64,000 nt of DNA, from the NCBI RefSeq assembly GCF_019056395.1, contig NZ_CP077640.1, forward strand, positions 1 to 64,000. The letters are read 5' to 3'. Below are positions 1 to 7,946 of this stretch, piece after piece. Every line of letters begins with the position of its first letter. The first letter of the stretch is position 1. The notes under the pieces are model-generated. The model had not been told where the DNA came from and did not search any database. It worked only from the letters and a program-made list of their open reading frames with translations. This stretch comes from Terribacillus sp. DMT04. GTDB taxonomy: Bacteria; Bacillota; Bacilli; Bacillales; Amphibacillaceae. Position numbers and translations under genes: made by a program.

Positions 1-570
1 ATGGTACTTAAATTAGTTGTAGACAATACGAAACAAGATCATATTTCATGCAGAAACAGCTGCGAGTTATTTGATCCGGTGACCGCTTCTTGTGGGTTAG
101 GCAAGGATGCTAACCCGTTCAACGATGATGCTTCCAGATGCAGAGATATCTTCTGGACAAAATCTAAGGATATTAAAATTAGGGGCAGATTAATTGAAGA
201 TGACTTTGAAGTAAATATTGATCATATCGATGATTTAACAACAATGATTAATCCTTCTAATATTTCGGAAAGTAATTATCCTTTTGTTCCAGGAATTAAG
301 CCTGAACTACCTGGAGCTTATTGGTTTATATCTAATGATAGAGAATATGGCTGCTGGATTATCAATAATTCTAAGCAGCGGCTCAGATTAGTACAAGATA
401 TTGAAAATCCAACTGGAAAGACTATCTACAAGAGCCCTGTACCATTACACAACCATAATGCATCTAAAGCAATAGTTAACAGGATGGCTTGGATTGTAGA
501 TGCTGAGGGTTATGGCCAATATGGCTTTTTAATTAACGGTAGCATCTCATTTTTAAATAAAAATGACTAG
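1..570 (+). CDS. Cysteine-containing hypothetical protein (5' end at window edge)
   Basis: An open frame of 189 aa begins with ATG at the first base, so the true start could lie upstream, outside the window. I do not recognise the family. The first 50 residues hold a cluster of four cysteines (CRNSC, then ASCGLG and SRCRD), a spacing that could bind a metal; the rest is acidic and mixed, with no signal peptide or membrane segment. A strong terminator follows directly, so this is the last gene of its transcript. Function unknown. Confidence 0.7.
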   Translation: MVLKLVVDNTKQDHISCRNSCELFDPVTASCGLGKDANPFNDDASRCRDIFWTKSKDIKIRGRLIEDDFEVNIDHIDDLTTMINPSNISESNYPFVPGIKPELPGAYWFISNDREYGCWIINNSKQRLRLVQDIENPTGKTIYKSPVPLHNHNASKAIVNRMAWIVDAEGYGQYGFLINGSISFLNKND

Positions 571-575
571 GGACA

Positions 576-614
576 CCCCAAAAGAAGTGCATTGCACTAT
601 CTTTTGGGGTTTTT
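576..614 (+). terminator. Rho-independent terminator
   Basis: CCCCAAAAGA pairs with TCTTTTGGGG, with an inner AGTGCA/TGCACT arm, followed by a T-run. It closes the first gene and sits just upstream of the next ribosome binding site. Confidence 0.85.
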
Positions 615-637
615 ATATTTAAAGGAGCTAATTAATA

Positions 638-1066
638 TTGAACATTTATCACCTAGATTCTCAATCTAGTTATAGAGAAGGAATCAAGAACATCTTGGAG
701 ATACACTTTACAGGTATTAAGGTAAAATCATTCGACATTTATAATTTTAAAGAACTGGAACCCAACAGTACTGACTTGTTAATAGTGGAGCCCTTCGGAA
801 ATCCGGAAATAGCTCAAATTGTAATCGATCGACACTTGAATAAAGAGGGTAAAGTATTCATCTTATCATCTGAACTTCATAAAAAGACAGCACTAGAATA
901 TTTAAAGATGGATGTAAAAGGCTATGCAACTAAAAACATCCTTACAATGGATCTAGTCCGAGCAGTTCAAGATATCATTGAGGGAAAGAGATTTTATGTC
1001 TCGTCTGTAGCTAGTTACCTACATGAGCAATATTTAGAAAATCCTCCAATAGATACTTGCAATTAG
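638..1066 (+). CDS. Stand-alone receiver-like protein with Glu at the phosphoacceptor position
   Basis: A 142-aa protein starting at TTG, chosen because AAAGGAG lies 10 bases upstream. It resembles the receiver domain of NarL/LuxR response regulators (start IYHLDSQSSYREGIKNIL) and is clearly related to the N terminus of the regulator at 33180 (IFIVDPQPLYREGIKLIL). The strand that should end in the phosphorylated Asp reads LLIVEPFG, so Glu (about residue 51) replaces Asp and could mimic constant phosphorylation. There is no C-terminal helix-turn-helix. It may act by protein-protein contact, for instance with the related regulator; that is inference. Confidence 0.65.
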   Translation: MNIYHLDSQSSYREGIKNILEIHFTGIKVKSFDIYNFKELEPNSTDLLIVEPFGNPEIAQIVIDRHLNKEGKVFILSSELHKKTALEYLKMDVKGYATKNILTMDLVRAVQDIIEGKRFYVSSVASYLHEQYLENPPIDTCN

Positions 1067-1109
1067 TTCTTTTTATGATATATTTGTTTTATAAATAGGA
1101 GGTTTTCTT

Positions 1110-1406
1110 ATGAATAAAACAATTGCAGTTTTCGGTGGATCTCATGAATCTACACTAAAAAAATTAGCTAAACAGCACGGATGTAGTGTCCTTTTCCATA
1201 ATGGTAAGACGAGAAATGGAGGTAATAAGAAGGAATTTAAGAACATCATTAAAAAATCCGATATTGTTGTCTGCCTCTATGGAGCTTGCGGTCATGTAAG
1301 TATGGATTGCGTGAAAGAGGTTTGTAAGAGATTAAATAAAAAACTTCTCTTTCATAAGATGGGGGCTTCTGGAGCAATAAGCTTATGCATTGAAGAATTG
1401 AGTTAG
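1110..1406 (+). CDS. DUF2325 family protein
   Basis: A 98-aa protein with an ideal AGGAGG 7 bases before ATG. The pattern is that of DUF2325: a Rossmann-like start IAVFGGSHES, a central Gly/Asn-rich segment, the strand DIVVCLYGACGH and a final basic strand (KLLFHKMGAS). Family members are small cytosolic proteins of unknown role, common in Firmicutes and on plasmids. The downstream gene starts within 13 bases, so the two are probably co-transcribed. Confidence 0.75.
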   Translation: MNKTIAVFGGSHESTLKKLAKQHGCSVLFHNGKTRNGGNKKEFKNIIKKSDIVVCLYGACGHVSMDCVKEVCKRLNKKLLFHKMGASGAISLCIEELS

Positions 1407-1418
1407 GAGATGAATAGT

Positions 1419-2180
1419 ATGAAAACGGCGTACTTAAATAATGGTGAAGTAATAGATGCTCTAGAATATATTGAAAGCATACACGGCAGCGAAGTATATT
1501 GTATTGATCGATCTTGTAAAGCACCGGTGATTTATGTATCCGGAACAGAAACAAAATCCCCTTATTTTAAAACCTCAGGAAAACATAATTCAAAGCATAG
1601 TCATGATTGCGGCTTTTTTAGAACACTTGATTTTAAGGAATCACTTCTAAAGATAGAAGACTATCAAAAAGATCTCATAGGTACCGGCTTTAAAGAAAAC
1701 ATCATTAGATTAAACTTCAATAAGATGGATCCCGATTACATAAGTAAATCAACTGAGCGAGCAGCAGAAGATAAAAGTAGAGCTGTAGAAAGAGTAAAAG
1801 TAAAACCTGATAGCAGCACACCACAAACAGTTACTTCTTTAAAATCAGTATATAAATTATTTATCTCTAATGACCTAGACATTCTAAGCTCAATTATAAT
1901 TAGTGTTAAGGGATTTAAGATCCCAATATCTGAATTAATCCTTGGCCAAAAGTCTTTACACCACAAGCTTTGGAATGATGAGTTGATCCCACGCATGCCT
2001 TATTTTGTTTACGGAAAGATAGAATTTGCTGTAAAAAGAGAAAAGGTCATGTACATAAATTTTGAGAAGATAGATGATACAAAGATAACAGTTGTCCTAT
2101 TCGATAAATACTTCAAGTACTTCTCCTATGAACCCGAGTCATTAATTTGGAAAAGACGTAATAGTGTGGGGGGATGTTAG
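1419..2180 (+). CDS. Hypothetical protein with CoiA-like N-terminal zinc-site pattern
   Basis: The start at 1419 is preferred over the ATG at 1410 because AGGAG (1405-1409) abuts the earlier ATG but is correctly spaced for the later one; this gives 253 aa. Residues 25-65 hold a CxxxxC pattern and PYFK...HSHDCGF, which recalls the N-terminal zinc-binding module of competence protein CoiA and related plasmid proteins. The nuclease part of CoiA is not evident. The rest (from about residue 120) is unrecognised and rich in short beta strands. Probably co-expressed with the DUF2325 gene. Function unknown. Confidence 0.6.
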   Translation: MKTAYLNNGEVIDALEYIESIHGSEVYCIDRSCKAPVIYVSGTETKSPYFKTSGKHNSKHSHDCGFFRTLDFKESLLKIEDYQKDLIGTGFKENIIRLNFNKMDPDYISKSTERAAEDKSRAVERVKVKPDSSTPQTVTSLKSVYKLFISNDLDILSSIIISVKGFKIPISELILGQKSLHHKLWNDELIPRMPYFVYGKIEFAVKREKVMYINFEKIDDTKITVVLFDKYFKYFSYEPESLIWKRRNSVGGC

Positions 2181-2272
2181 AAAAAACAGCTTTAGAGATG
2201 TCCATTCTACAGAAGTAATAATAAAATCCGATAAATATATTGAGTTTATTAATTATAAGGGGGATTAATTTT

Positions 2273-2536
2273 ATGAGTAAACAAGTAGTATTTGTATTCA
2301 ACAACAATGAAAGAAGACTATTCGATTGGGATGGTTCATTACATGGGGATATAACTAAGACATATCAATACAATGAGGGCAAGAGCAGCGAAGAACTAAG
2401 GAATGATGTTCTTAAAATAATCAACGATAACACTTATATCTATTTTGATTTTGTTAAGGAAAGAACATATACGACTAATTCCATTCTGAGAATCGAACTA
2501 GTAAGTCCACGTCAAAATTGTACGATTTCCTCATAA
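2273..2536 (+). CDS. Small hypothetical protein
   Basis: An 87-aa protein. The start at 2273 is chosen because AAGGGGG lies 9 bases upstream; an upstream in-frame ATG at 2240 has no ribosome binding site. It begins with a beta strand (KQVVFVFNNNERRLFDWDG), then a polar middle, and has no signal or membrane segment. I do not recognise it. Confidence 0.55.
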   Translation: MSKQVVFVFNNNERRLFDWDGSLHGDITKTYQYNEGKSSEELRNDVLKIINDNTYIYFDFVKERTYTTNSILRIELVSPRQNCTISS

Positions 2537-2541
2537 TAGCA

Positions 2542-2594
2542 CCTCAACTCGAATTATCTTTAGAACAGCGTCCTAGTGTCCCAGACTTAATCAG
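2542..2594 (+). repeat. Direct repeat R1 with GAACA-N9-TGTCC palindrome
   Basis: About 53 bases nearly identical to 3480-3532, in the same orientation. Shared blocks include CTCGAATTA, CTTAGTGTCCC-like and ACTTAATC. The core imperfect palindrome is GAACA-N9-TGTCC (2563-2581). The pair flanks the gene for a ribbon-helix-helix protein, so an operator role is plausible (inference). Confidence 0.7.
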
Positions 2595-2655
2595 AGGGAG
2601 GGAGCCTTTTAAGGCTAACATATAGCTTCGCCACCCTATATTGGAATGTTTTATA

Positions 2656-2688
2656 AAGAGGGACAAACTCTTTAGAGTTTGTCCTCTT
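2656..2688. terminator. Bidirectional hairpin terminator
   Basis: AAGAG-GACAAACTCT pairs with AGAGTTTGTC-CTCTT with a one-base bulge. It separates the plus-strand gene ending at 2536 from the minus-strand gene ending at 2840. Confidence 0.7.
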
Positions 2689-2839
2689 CTCTGTGCACTG
2701 GATACTACACGCGACCTTTTCCTGATATTCTCTCATTAACCACTCCTATCCAACCATAACCTTCAGTCATTTCATTTAGCCATATCTTTATTCTTTAGTC
2801 CATAAGGGTAGGTATGAAGTTAGTTGTAGCTACCGCTTT

Positions 2840-3469
2840 TTATTTATGTCTATCAATCCAAGAGGATATTTTAAGCTTAAGGTTCATTGTATTATCCTTT
2901 ACTTCATCCATGATTAGCGATATTAGGTTCATCCATGAAAGTTCTTCGTTGTATGGATTATTTTCATTTATATATTTAAGTACTTGTTTAAGTTCATTCA
3001 TTCTACTATTGTCCAACTGTTCGCTTAAATGCAGCTTAATAATGCTATCGGATAGGCTCGTATTTTTCACACTAGCATCTAGCAAGAATGAAGTAGCTTT
3101 TGATGGAGTAACATCTAAGGCATAGGCCAAGGCTGTGATGTAATTGTAGGTATCCTGAGGAAATCGTGTTGTTATACGCTCATTTCTTCCAGACTGATAT
3201 TTCCCTTGCAACGATGCCCCTTCATACTGTCCTAAGTAAAGTGTACTTTTAAACTCATAATCTCTTCTAAAGAACTGAGCTAAATAATCGATTACTTTCC
3301 TTGATTGTAATCCCTTGGTACACAGAATTTCAGCTATATCTTTGACGGGTATGTTTGTAATATATGAAAGGCGGTAAATGCAATTCTTCAGATCAAGGGA
3401 GATAGTCGGCTTGATATCTCTTTTCTTATCTGATCTGATTTTTCTTTTTTTAACCTCTTCTCCATTCAT
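2840..3469 (-). CDS. Tandem ribbon-helix-helix DNA-binding protein
   Basis: A 209-aa protein with GGAGGG upstream of ATG. Two segments fit a ribbon-helix-helix pattern: a strand then two helices at about residues 20-52 (TISLDLK then two helices) and again at 97-135 (ERITTRFPQDTYNY, then LDVTPSKATSFLLDAS). Such proteins act as plasmid repressors, ParG/ParR-type partition factors or relaxosome accessory proteins. The gene is flanked by two copies of a palindromic repeat, one of them 11 bases before its start codon, which suggests autoregulation. The C-terminal 70 residues are helical and unrecognised. A specific role cannot be assigned. Confidence 0.65.
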   Translation of the reverse strand: MNGEEVKKRKIRSDKKRDIKPTISLDLKNCIYRLSYITNIPVKDIAEILCTKGLQSRKVIDYLAQFFRRDYEFKSTLYLGQYEGASLQGKYQSGRNERITTRFPQDTYNYITALAYALDVTPSKATSFLLDASVKNTSLSDSIIKLHLSEQLDNSRMNELKQVLKYINENNPYNEELSWMNLISLIMDEVKDNTMNLKLKISSWIDRHK

Positions 3470-3479
3470 CTTTGGGGTC

Positions 3480-3532
3480 CCTCCACTCGAATTAACGTTA
3501 GGACAGTGTCTTAGTGTCCCAAACTTAATCTA
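3480..3532 (+). promoter_or_regulatory. Direct repeat R2, candidate operator between divergent genes
   Basis: Second copy of the 53-base repeat. Here the palindrome is perfect, GGACA-N9-TGTCC (3501-3519). It lies between the minus-strand ribbon-helix-helix gene and the plus-strand small gene at 3562, so binding could control both. Candidate only. Confidence 0.55.
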
Positions 3533-3561
3533 AATATATGGGGGAGAGAGGGGAGTTATGT

Positions 3562-3720
3562 ATGAGATTAATGAAATTTGGTCATACTTCATGTAAAAGG
3601 AATATGGAGTTGTTACCCATCAAAATGACAAAAGAACAAGCAGCAGATATTGCAAAGAAATGTATCGAAAATAGCAAAAAGTACGGCCTACCTTTGAAAA
3701 CAAAAAAGAAAAGTAAATAA
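3562..3720 (+). CDS. Small basic hypothetical protein
   Basis: A 52-aa product. The ATG at 3562 is preferred over 3538 because GAGGGGAG is correctly spaced before it. The protein is Lys-rich, with a short helix (MTKEQAADIAKKCIENSKKY) and a KKKSK tail. It is divergent from the ribbon-helix-helix gene and shares the repeat R2 region. Function unknown. Confidence 0.5.
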   Translation: MRLMKFGHTSCKRNMELLPIKMTKEQAADIAKKCIENSKKYGLPLKTKKKSK

Positions 3721-3764
3721 TTTAGAGAGACTTATCTTTGTATGGAATTATCAATTCTGCTTAT

Positions 3765-3790
3765 GCTACTCCAAAATGAGTAGCTTTTTT
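3765..3790 (+). terminator. Rho-independent terminator
   Basis: GCTACTC pairs with GAGTAGC, followed by a run of T. Ends the transcript of the small gene at 3562. Confidence 0.8.
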
Positions 3791-3869
3791 TATCCCTGAA
3801 TTTGTATTATACTTTAGATAAATACAATCGCACGTTCGCATCACTTAAACCTTTAGGGGGAGAGTACTA

Positions 3870-4337
3870 ATGAAAGATCCTCATACGATTAAATATGTCC
3901 TCCGGTATATTGGATTAAGTCTTGCATACAAAAACTGTGAGATTGATCTTAAACTGCTAGGTAAGATGAATCAAGAATCTGGTGATTTTTTACCTTGGCT
4001 TATTGATGAGGTAACAGAGATCTTACAGAAGGATATAAAAGCATACAATACCATTAATAATTCTGTAGGATTTGAATCAAAGACAACTAGCAGCTTTTTA
4101 CTATTGCTTATCGAGGGAGTAATGGATATCCTGCTGGAAGATATGAAAATGTACCGCGGCATAAATATTACAATGAAGCGTGAATCAGTTACTACTAGGG
4201 TTTTTCATTGGAGATATAGATCAAACAAAGGTAGTATCCGATTAAGCACGGATCAGCTGCTTAAGCTGACTACTGAAACCTGCAGCAAATATTTCTCCGA
4301 TCATAGAGTTGAGGTAAAAAGTAAAGCATGGTACTGA
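3870..4337 (+). CDS. Hypothetical protein with an internal duplication
   Basis: A 155-aa protein with AGGGGGAGAG before ATG. Two helical segments look alike: FLPWLIDEVTEILQKDIKAY (about residues 45-64) and FLLLLIEGVMDILLEDMKMY (about 77-96), which suggests an internal duplication. No transmembrane prediction is convincing because charged residues are interspersed. The tail is basic. I do not recognise the family. Confidence 0.55.
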   Translation: MKDPHTIKYVLRYIGLSLAYKNCEIDLKLLGKMNQESGDFLPWLIDEVTEILQKDIKAYNTINNSVGFESKTTSSFLLLLIEGVMDILLEDMKMYRGINITMKRESVTTRVFHWRYRSNKGSIRLSTDQLLKLTTETCSKYFSDHRVEVKSKAWY

Positions 4338-4365
4338 TTGAATTAAAATTAGATTTTTCTATCGT

Positions 4366-4411
4366 AAAAAAGGACTTCCTTGTGTTGCTAGGAAGCCCTG
4401 TGACGCATTTA
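4366..4411 (-). terminator. Terminator of a three-copy hairpin family (copy 1)
   Basis: On the minus strand GGGCTTCC and GGAAGTCC form a stem followed by T6. The 5' flank TGCGTCAC is shared with copies at 5438-5480 and, less well, 7879-7920. It lies just past the stop of the minus-strand gene at 4514. Confidence 0.75.
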
Positions 4412-4513
4412 TAAGTACGTCTAAACATAGTTATTAAGTTATTGTCCAATATATAACATCTACTGTTGGATATTATCTGAAGAAGCTGCAAGTAGCAGCT
4501 CCGTATCTATTTA

Positions 4514-5020
4514 TTATTTAATGAGTTCTGATATAGATATCTTTATTTCGTCGTCATCCAAATACGAATCACTGTTATCATCTGTAATGTTAATTAAATA
4601 TTGCTTTTCATCGTAATTGAAAGTTGCCCTCTTCTCAAGTCCAGCCTCTACTACCTGTAATTCATACCCTGGGGCATCCACAACAAACTCAGCATCATCC
4701 ATGTTATACGCGCTTTTAACTTTAATAGATACTTGTCCCTCTACCACTGTAAACGTGTCTCCAACCTTATGCCAGGTTTCCTCATAGACAATTAGTTTAC
4801 CAAGTTCCACTTGTTCTTCATATTCCTCTATCTTTTTTTCTAACTCAACTATTTTTTCTTTCTTTTGATCTAAATCTCCTTGTATAGGATTAACTCTTAT
4901 ATTCTCAGAGACTAACCAGGTAGCTACAACCGAAGCAACAGCTACTCCAACAATGACTATTAAAGCATGGTTCTCTAATGTCTCTCTAAATCTACCCAAA
5001 TCTTGCACCATCGCCTTCAT
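4514..5020 (-). CDS. Membrane-anchored coiled-coil protein
   Basis: A 168-aa protein with one clear transmembrane helix (about residues 19-37, HALIVIVGVAVASVVATWLV) near the N terminus. A charged coiled coil follows (about 52-75, KKEKIVELEKKIEEYEEQVE), then a beta-rich domain that should be outside the membrane. The architecture is common in unknown stress, transport and conflict proteins and is not diagnostic. The gene is alone, with its own terminator. Function unknown. Confidence 0.6.
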   Translation of the reverse strand: MKAMVQDLGRFRETLENHALIVIVGVAVASVVATWLVSENIRVNPIQGDLDQKKEKIVELEKKIEEYEEQVELGKLIVYEETWHKVGDTFTVVEGQVSIKVKSAYNMDDAEFVVDAPGYELQVVEAGLEKRATFNYDEKQYLINITDDNSDSYLDDDEIKISISELIK

Positions 5021-5401
5021 TTATTTATGAACTACTTATTTATTGTAAACTAAATTACAATCGAATATATCCACTTTAAATAATAAACCTTCATTTGTTT
5101 AACTAGCTCTTATTGATGTTTTCAAATACACGTTCAGAAAAGTACACTTTTGTGGATAGTAAAAAGGATTGAATAGTTAACGAGACTAAAGATTAATGGA
5201 TGTATCTTATGAAGGAGATTGTTCATATAGTGCCACTTGCGTACACCTTAACTTATATTTATTATGTTATCCGTTGTAAACTTCGCATCACATCCTACTC
5301 CTTGTAGAAAGGTCGAACCCCTTCTATACTGCCAAAGTGAGGCGATAAAGTAGAGGCCTTTACAAGTACTGATTCCATCTTTTGAAAATTGGATTGCCTA
5401 A

Positions 5402-5422
5402 TCCCCTTTTAGGGGAATTTTT
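5402..5422 (+). terminator. Short hairpin terminator
   Basis: TCCCC pairs with GGGGA around TTTTA, followed by ATTTTTG. No gene is recognised immediately upstream on the plus strand. Confidence 0.5.
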
Positions 5423-5437
5423 GCTTTTATATGTGCC

Positions 5438-5480
5438 AAAAATGACTTTCCTGAGTTGCTAGAAAGCCCTGAGACGCAAT
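5438..5480 (-). terminator. Orphan terminator, hairpin family copy 2
   Basis: On the minus strand GGGCTTTC and GAAAGTC form the stem, then ATTTTTGG. The flank TGCGTCTC is shared with copy 1. No minus-strand gene lies upstream, so this is probably left over from a lost gene. Confidence 0.55.
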
Positions 5481-5839
5481 TATTATTAGCATTACCCATT
5501 CCATTACTAAATGTAATTGCACCACGTCCTATACTCTCCATATTTTTCATGAAGACTGTTAATGAATTTTGCTATTCCATCAGCATCCAATGGTTTCGTT
5601 AAAATCAGGAAAATAGATTTTACTATTTGTAGCTACAATCTAATCACCAGTTCATTATTTGCACTTATTCGTGCTGAAAACTAAGGAATAGTTAAGTATC
5701 GAGACCTAAATAGCAAAGGTTACTGTTTTATAATTTTCTATTCATAATGCCTACATTAATTTAAAATTAATTCCAAATAAGGAAGGTTTTTGTAATTATA
5801 TGTAGAATAAATTTTGTAACCCATATAGGAGGTTTCTTA

Positions 5840-6322
5840 ATGAAGAAATTTTTTGTTAGTGTTTTAGTTTTAATGATGGTCTTGATAGCTTTTATGCCTA
5901 GTCATTCACATGCCGAATCAAACGCAGAACATACAGAACATAGTCATTCTCATGAAGAATCAAACACAGAGCATTCAGAACATAGCCATTCTGAAGCCAA
6001 TGAAGGTGAGGGGGAGTTTACTGTACAGTATATTCCATGCCCTAGGGGTGGAAAGCATACAATGACACCACATTCCCTAGGTGAAATTCGACAAAATGGG
6101 AAAGTAATTCTTAAAGTGGGATATGCATTTCAATGTAGCAAATGCTTGGAGACAATGGTAGTTCAGCATAACCCTTCTTGGGGGGCGACTAAACTTGGTA
6201 CATATGGAACAGATACTCCTGGATTCCGACTTCGTACAGGTTATGTCATGAAATATCCAGATTACGTAGGATACAATTCTTCTTTACGAAATCGTGGATG
6301 GGATTCATACATTTGGTATTAA
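5840..6322 (+). CDS. Secreted histidine-rich protein
   Basis: A 160-aa protein with AGGAGG before ATG and a clear signal peptide (MKKFFVSVLVLMMVLIAF, likely cleaved after SHSHA near residue 25). The mature N terminus has two copies of a His/Glu repeat, ESN(A/T)EH(T/S)EHSHS (about 26-51), of the kind that binds zinc or other metals. The C-terminal part has CPRGGKH and CSKC, a possible zinc site, and then an aromatic-rich tail. It may buffer or capture metal at the cell surface; no transporter is adjacent. The family is not recognised. Confidence 0.65.
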   Translation: MKKFFVSVLVLMMVLIAFMPSHSHAESNAEHTEHSHSHEESNTEHSEHSHSEANEGEGEFTVQYIPCPRGGKHTMTPHSLGEIRQNGKVILKVGYAFQCSKCLETMVVQHNPSWGATKLGTYGTDTPGFRLRTGYVMKYPDYVGYNSSLRNRGWDSYIWY

Positions 6323-6350
6323 TAATTAATACAACTTAACTCATCTTATC

Positions 6351-6384
6351 AAAAGAACTCTCCTTAACAAGGGAGAGTTCTTTT
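6351..6384. terminator. Bidirectional terminator
   Basis: AAAAGAACTCTCC pairs perfectly with GGAGAGTTCTTTT. Shared by the converging genes at 5840 and 6392. Confidence 0.9.
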
Positions 6385-6391
6385 AATTACT

Positions 6392-6913
6392 TTACATATT
6401 AGGCTGACTTAATTCTGTCATTAGTTTGTCTACTCTAATTAACATGTATTCAAGCAGGTGATCTTCATTCAAATCAGCCTGTCCTGTAATTGTTTCTTCA
6501 CCTGATGAATCTCCGTCTATATTTTTGTACTCAATTTTCATTGTAAAATCATATACGTTATCTTCTGATTCCGTACTCTCTACCTCTATGTCTGTAACAT
6601 TTAATTCATAATTATTTCTTACTGGCTCAATCCATAACAATGATCCGTAAGTAGACGTGTATTCTTTATAAAATTCGTCACTTGCAAAATAATCTTTTAA
6701 TAGTTCTTCTTCGTATTGGACTATTCCCTCAATATTAACGTCATTCATCATTTCTCTTACTTCTTCTTCAGGGCCATTAAAGTTGTTCTCTAGTACTGTT
6801 TGGACAACATCTGCATCTTTTTCTTGTATTTTTGATGCTTCTGAACTACAACCAACAACAAAGAGCAGTGTAGTTGTTAAGAAAATTGGAAAAAGTAATT
6901 TTTTTAACTTCAT
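6392..6913 (-). CDS. Lipoprotein of unknown function
   Basis: A 173-aa protein with a typical lipoprotein signal: basic MKLKK start, hydrophobic stretch and lipobox VVGC with Cys at residue 22. The mature part is acidic with alternating helices and strands (a possible NTF2-like or DUF-type fold, not certain). Anchored to the outer face of the membrane. No functional partner is adjacent. Confidence 0.7.
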   Translation of the reverse strand: MKLKKLLFPIFLTTTLLFVVGCSSEASKIQEKDADVVQTVLENNFNGPEEEVREMMNDVNIEGIVQYEEELLKDYFASDEFYKEYTSTYGSLLWIEPVRNNYELNVTDIEVESTESEDNVYDFTMKIEYKNIDGDSSGEETITGQADLNEDHLLEYMLIRVDKLMTELSQPNM

Positions 6914-7123
6914 ATATTTTACACTCCTTCATAACTATACGAATCCTCAAAATAATCATTTCAATTTTTTAACAGTTCTGTTTATTCTAACATGAAAGAT
7001 TGGGATTTTCATTAATCATTAAGTATTTTAGCCTTGGGAAAGTTACTATATGAGATGGTACAGAAAGTCTAAAAAATGAACGTTATATGTATTTACACAT
7101 CTAAATCAATAGGAGAGATTATT

Positions 7124-7355
7124 ATGGCTTTTGTTATTACATCACCTTGTAAGATAGAGAAGGCCGGAGAATGTGTAGAAGTATGTCCAGTAGATTGTAT
7201 AGAAGAAGGCAGGGACATTTTATATAAACTCTGAAATATGTATAGATTGTGGAGCATGTGAAACAGTGTGCCCTGTTGAAGCAATTTATCACGAAGAAGA
7301 TATCCCAATCCAGGAATTGCAATATATTGAGATTAATAGAAAGTTCTTTTTATAA
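7124..7355 (+). pseudogene. Frameshifted 7Fe-type bacterial ferredoxin
   Basis: The frame opens at ATG 7124 after AGGAGAG and reads MAFVITSPCKIEKAGECVEV, with the C-x7-C-x3-C-x3-C pattern of the first cluster. It stops early after EEGRD-ILYKL. The next frame continues the same protein: FYINSEICIDCGACETVCPV with the second C-x2-C-x2-C-x3-CP motif, then a normal tail ending NRKFFL. A net +1 or -2 change near 7226 breaks the gene. The intact protein would be about 76-77 aa, the normal length for the Fe4S4/Fe3S4 ferredoxins of Bacillus. A sequencing error cannot be excluded. Confidence 0.85.
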
Positions 7356-7416
7356 TATCTCATACAAACCAAAATATCCTATATCGTCCTTTTTACACAT
7401 TCAGTTTATATGATAA

Positions 7417-7445
7417 TAAAAGCCACCTCGAAGGTGGCTTTTATT
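7417..7445 (+). terminator. Rho-independent terminator
   Basis: AAAAGCCACCT pairs with AGGTGGCTTTT around TCGA. Downstream of the ferredoxin remnant. Confidence 0.85.
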
Positions 7446-7565
7446 TATTGATCTAGTTTTGTATTCGTGATTTCTGCATAACTACTCCCAGCTCCTATCC
7501 AGTTAACTGATGCACAAATTTTTGAATTTTCGTGACTACAATGAACAATTTATAGCTAATAAGAA

Positions 7566-7591
7566 AAACATCTCAAAATAAGAGATGTTTT
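7566..7591 (+). terminator. Hairpin, probable terminator
   Basis: AAACATCTC pairs with GAGATGTTT, then TGAAA. A second hairpin in the same gap, without an obvious upstream gene. Confidence 0.5.
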
Positions 7592-7662
7592 GAAATAGAT
7601 TTCACTGTGTATTGCTTATTATTCCGAAGTTAGGGAAATGGAAGGGCAAGGGGTGATAGTAA

Positions 7663-7839
7663 TTGCAGCAGTCTGAAATCGTGTTGTTAGAAAGAGAGAT
7701 AGAACGTATTCAAGAAGACGCAGCCAACTGTCCAAACTCAGCATTAAGGAACTACATGCTATATGAAATTATATTATTATGCTATGTTGTAAAGAAATAT
7801 CGACCTGCTGATAATAGAATACAAAAGAAACGATTGTAA
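7663..7839 (+). CDS. Small helical protein, distantly Spo0E-like
   Basis: A 58-aa frame from TTG, with AAGGGGTGAT upstream. It reads as two helices separated by a short turn (ERIQEDAANCPNSALRNYML). Size and layout recall Spo0E-type aspartyl-phosphate phosphatases, but the family's SQELD signature is absent (here MLYEI), so I do not assign it. Located just before a converging STAS-domain gene. Confidence 0.4.
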   Translation: MQQSEIVLLEREIERIQEDAANCPNSALRNYMLYEIILLCYVVKKYRPADNRIQKKRL

Positions 7840-7878
7840 TTTCAGCGTTTCTATCACTACTATTTCTATCTTAAATAC

Positions 7879-7920
7879 AAAAAAGCTTTCCTGTGTTTTA
7901 AGAAAGCTCTGTCGCGCATT
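7879..7920 (-). terminator. Terminator, hairpin family copy 3
   Basis: Minus strand: GAGCTTTC pairs with GAAAGCTT, then T6; the flank TGCGCGAC resembles the TGCGTCAC of copy 1. Ends the STAS-domain gene. Confidence 0.75.
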
Positions 7921-7946
7921 TGTAGAAGGTAGTAACCTGTTTTAAA

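Larger units (their letters stand above)
5041..5839. other. 800-base intergenic region without a recognisable gene
   Basis: No credible coding frame is seen. It holds two terminator-like hairpins (5402-5422 and 5438-5480). Two loosely similar tracts share GAATAGTTAA then CGAGAC (near 5171 and 5688), which could be remnants of a duplicated segment. The second hairpin points toward the minus strand but has no gene before it, which suggests a deleted or decayed minus-strand gene. Confidence 0.5.

Noticed and set aside
2814-3125. Plus-strand frame of 103 aa
   Set aside because: Antisense to the ribbon-helix-helix gene; no ribosome binding site.
7093-7322. Two minus-strand frames
   Set aside because: Both are antisense to the ferredoxin remnant.
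7663-7839. Spo0E-type phosphatase
   Set aside because: Size and helices fit, but the SQELD signature is missing, so it is listed only as a small helical protein.
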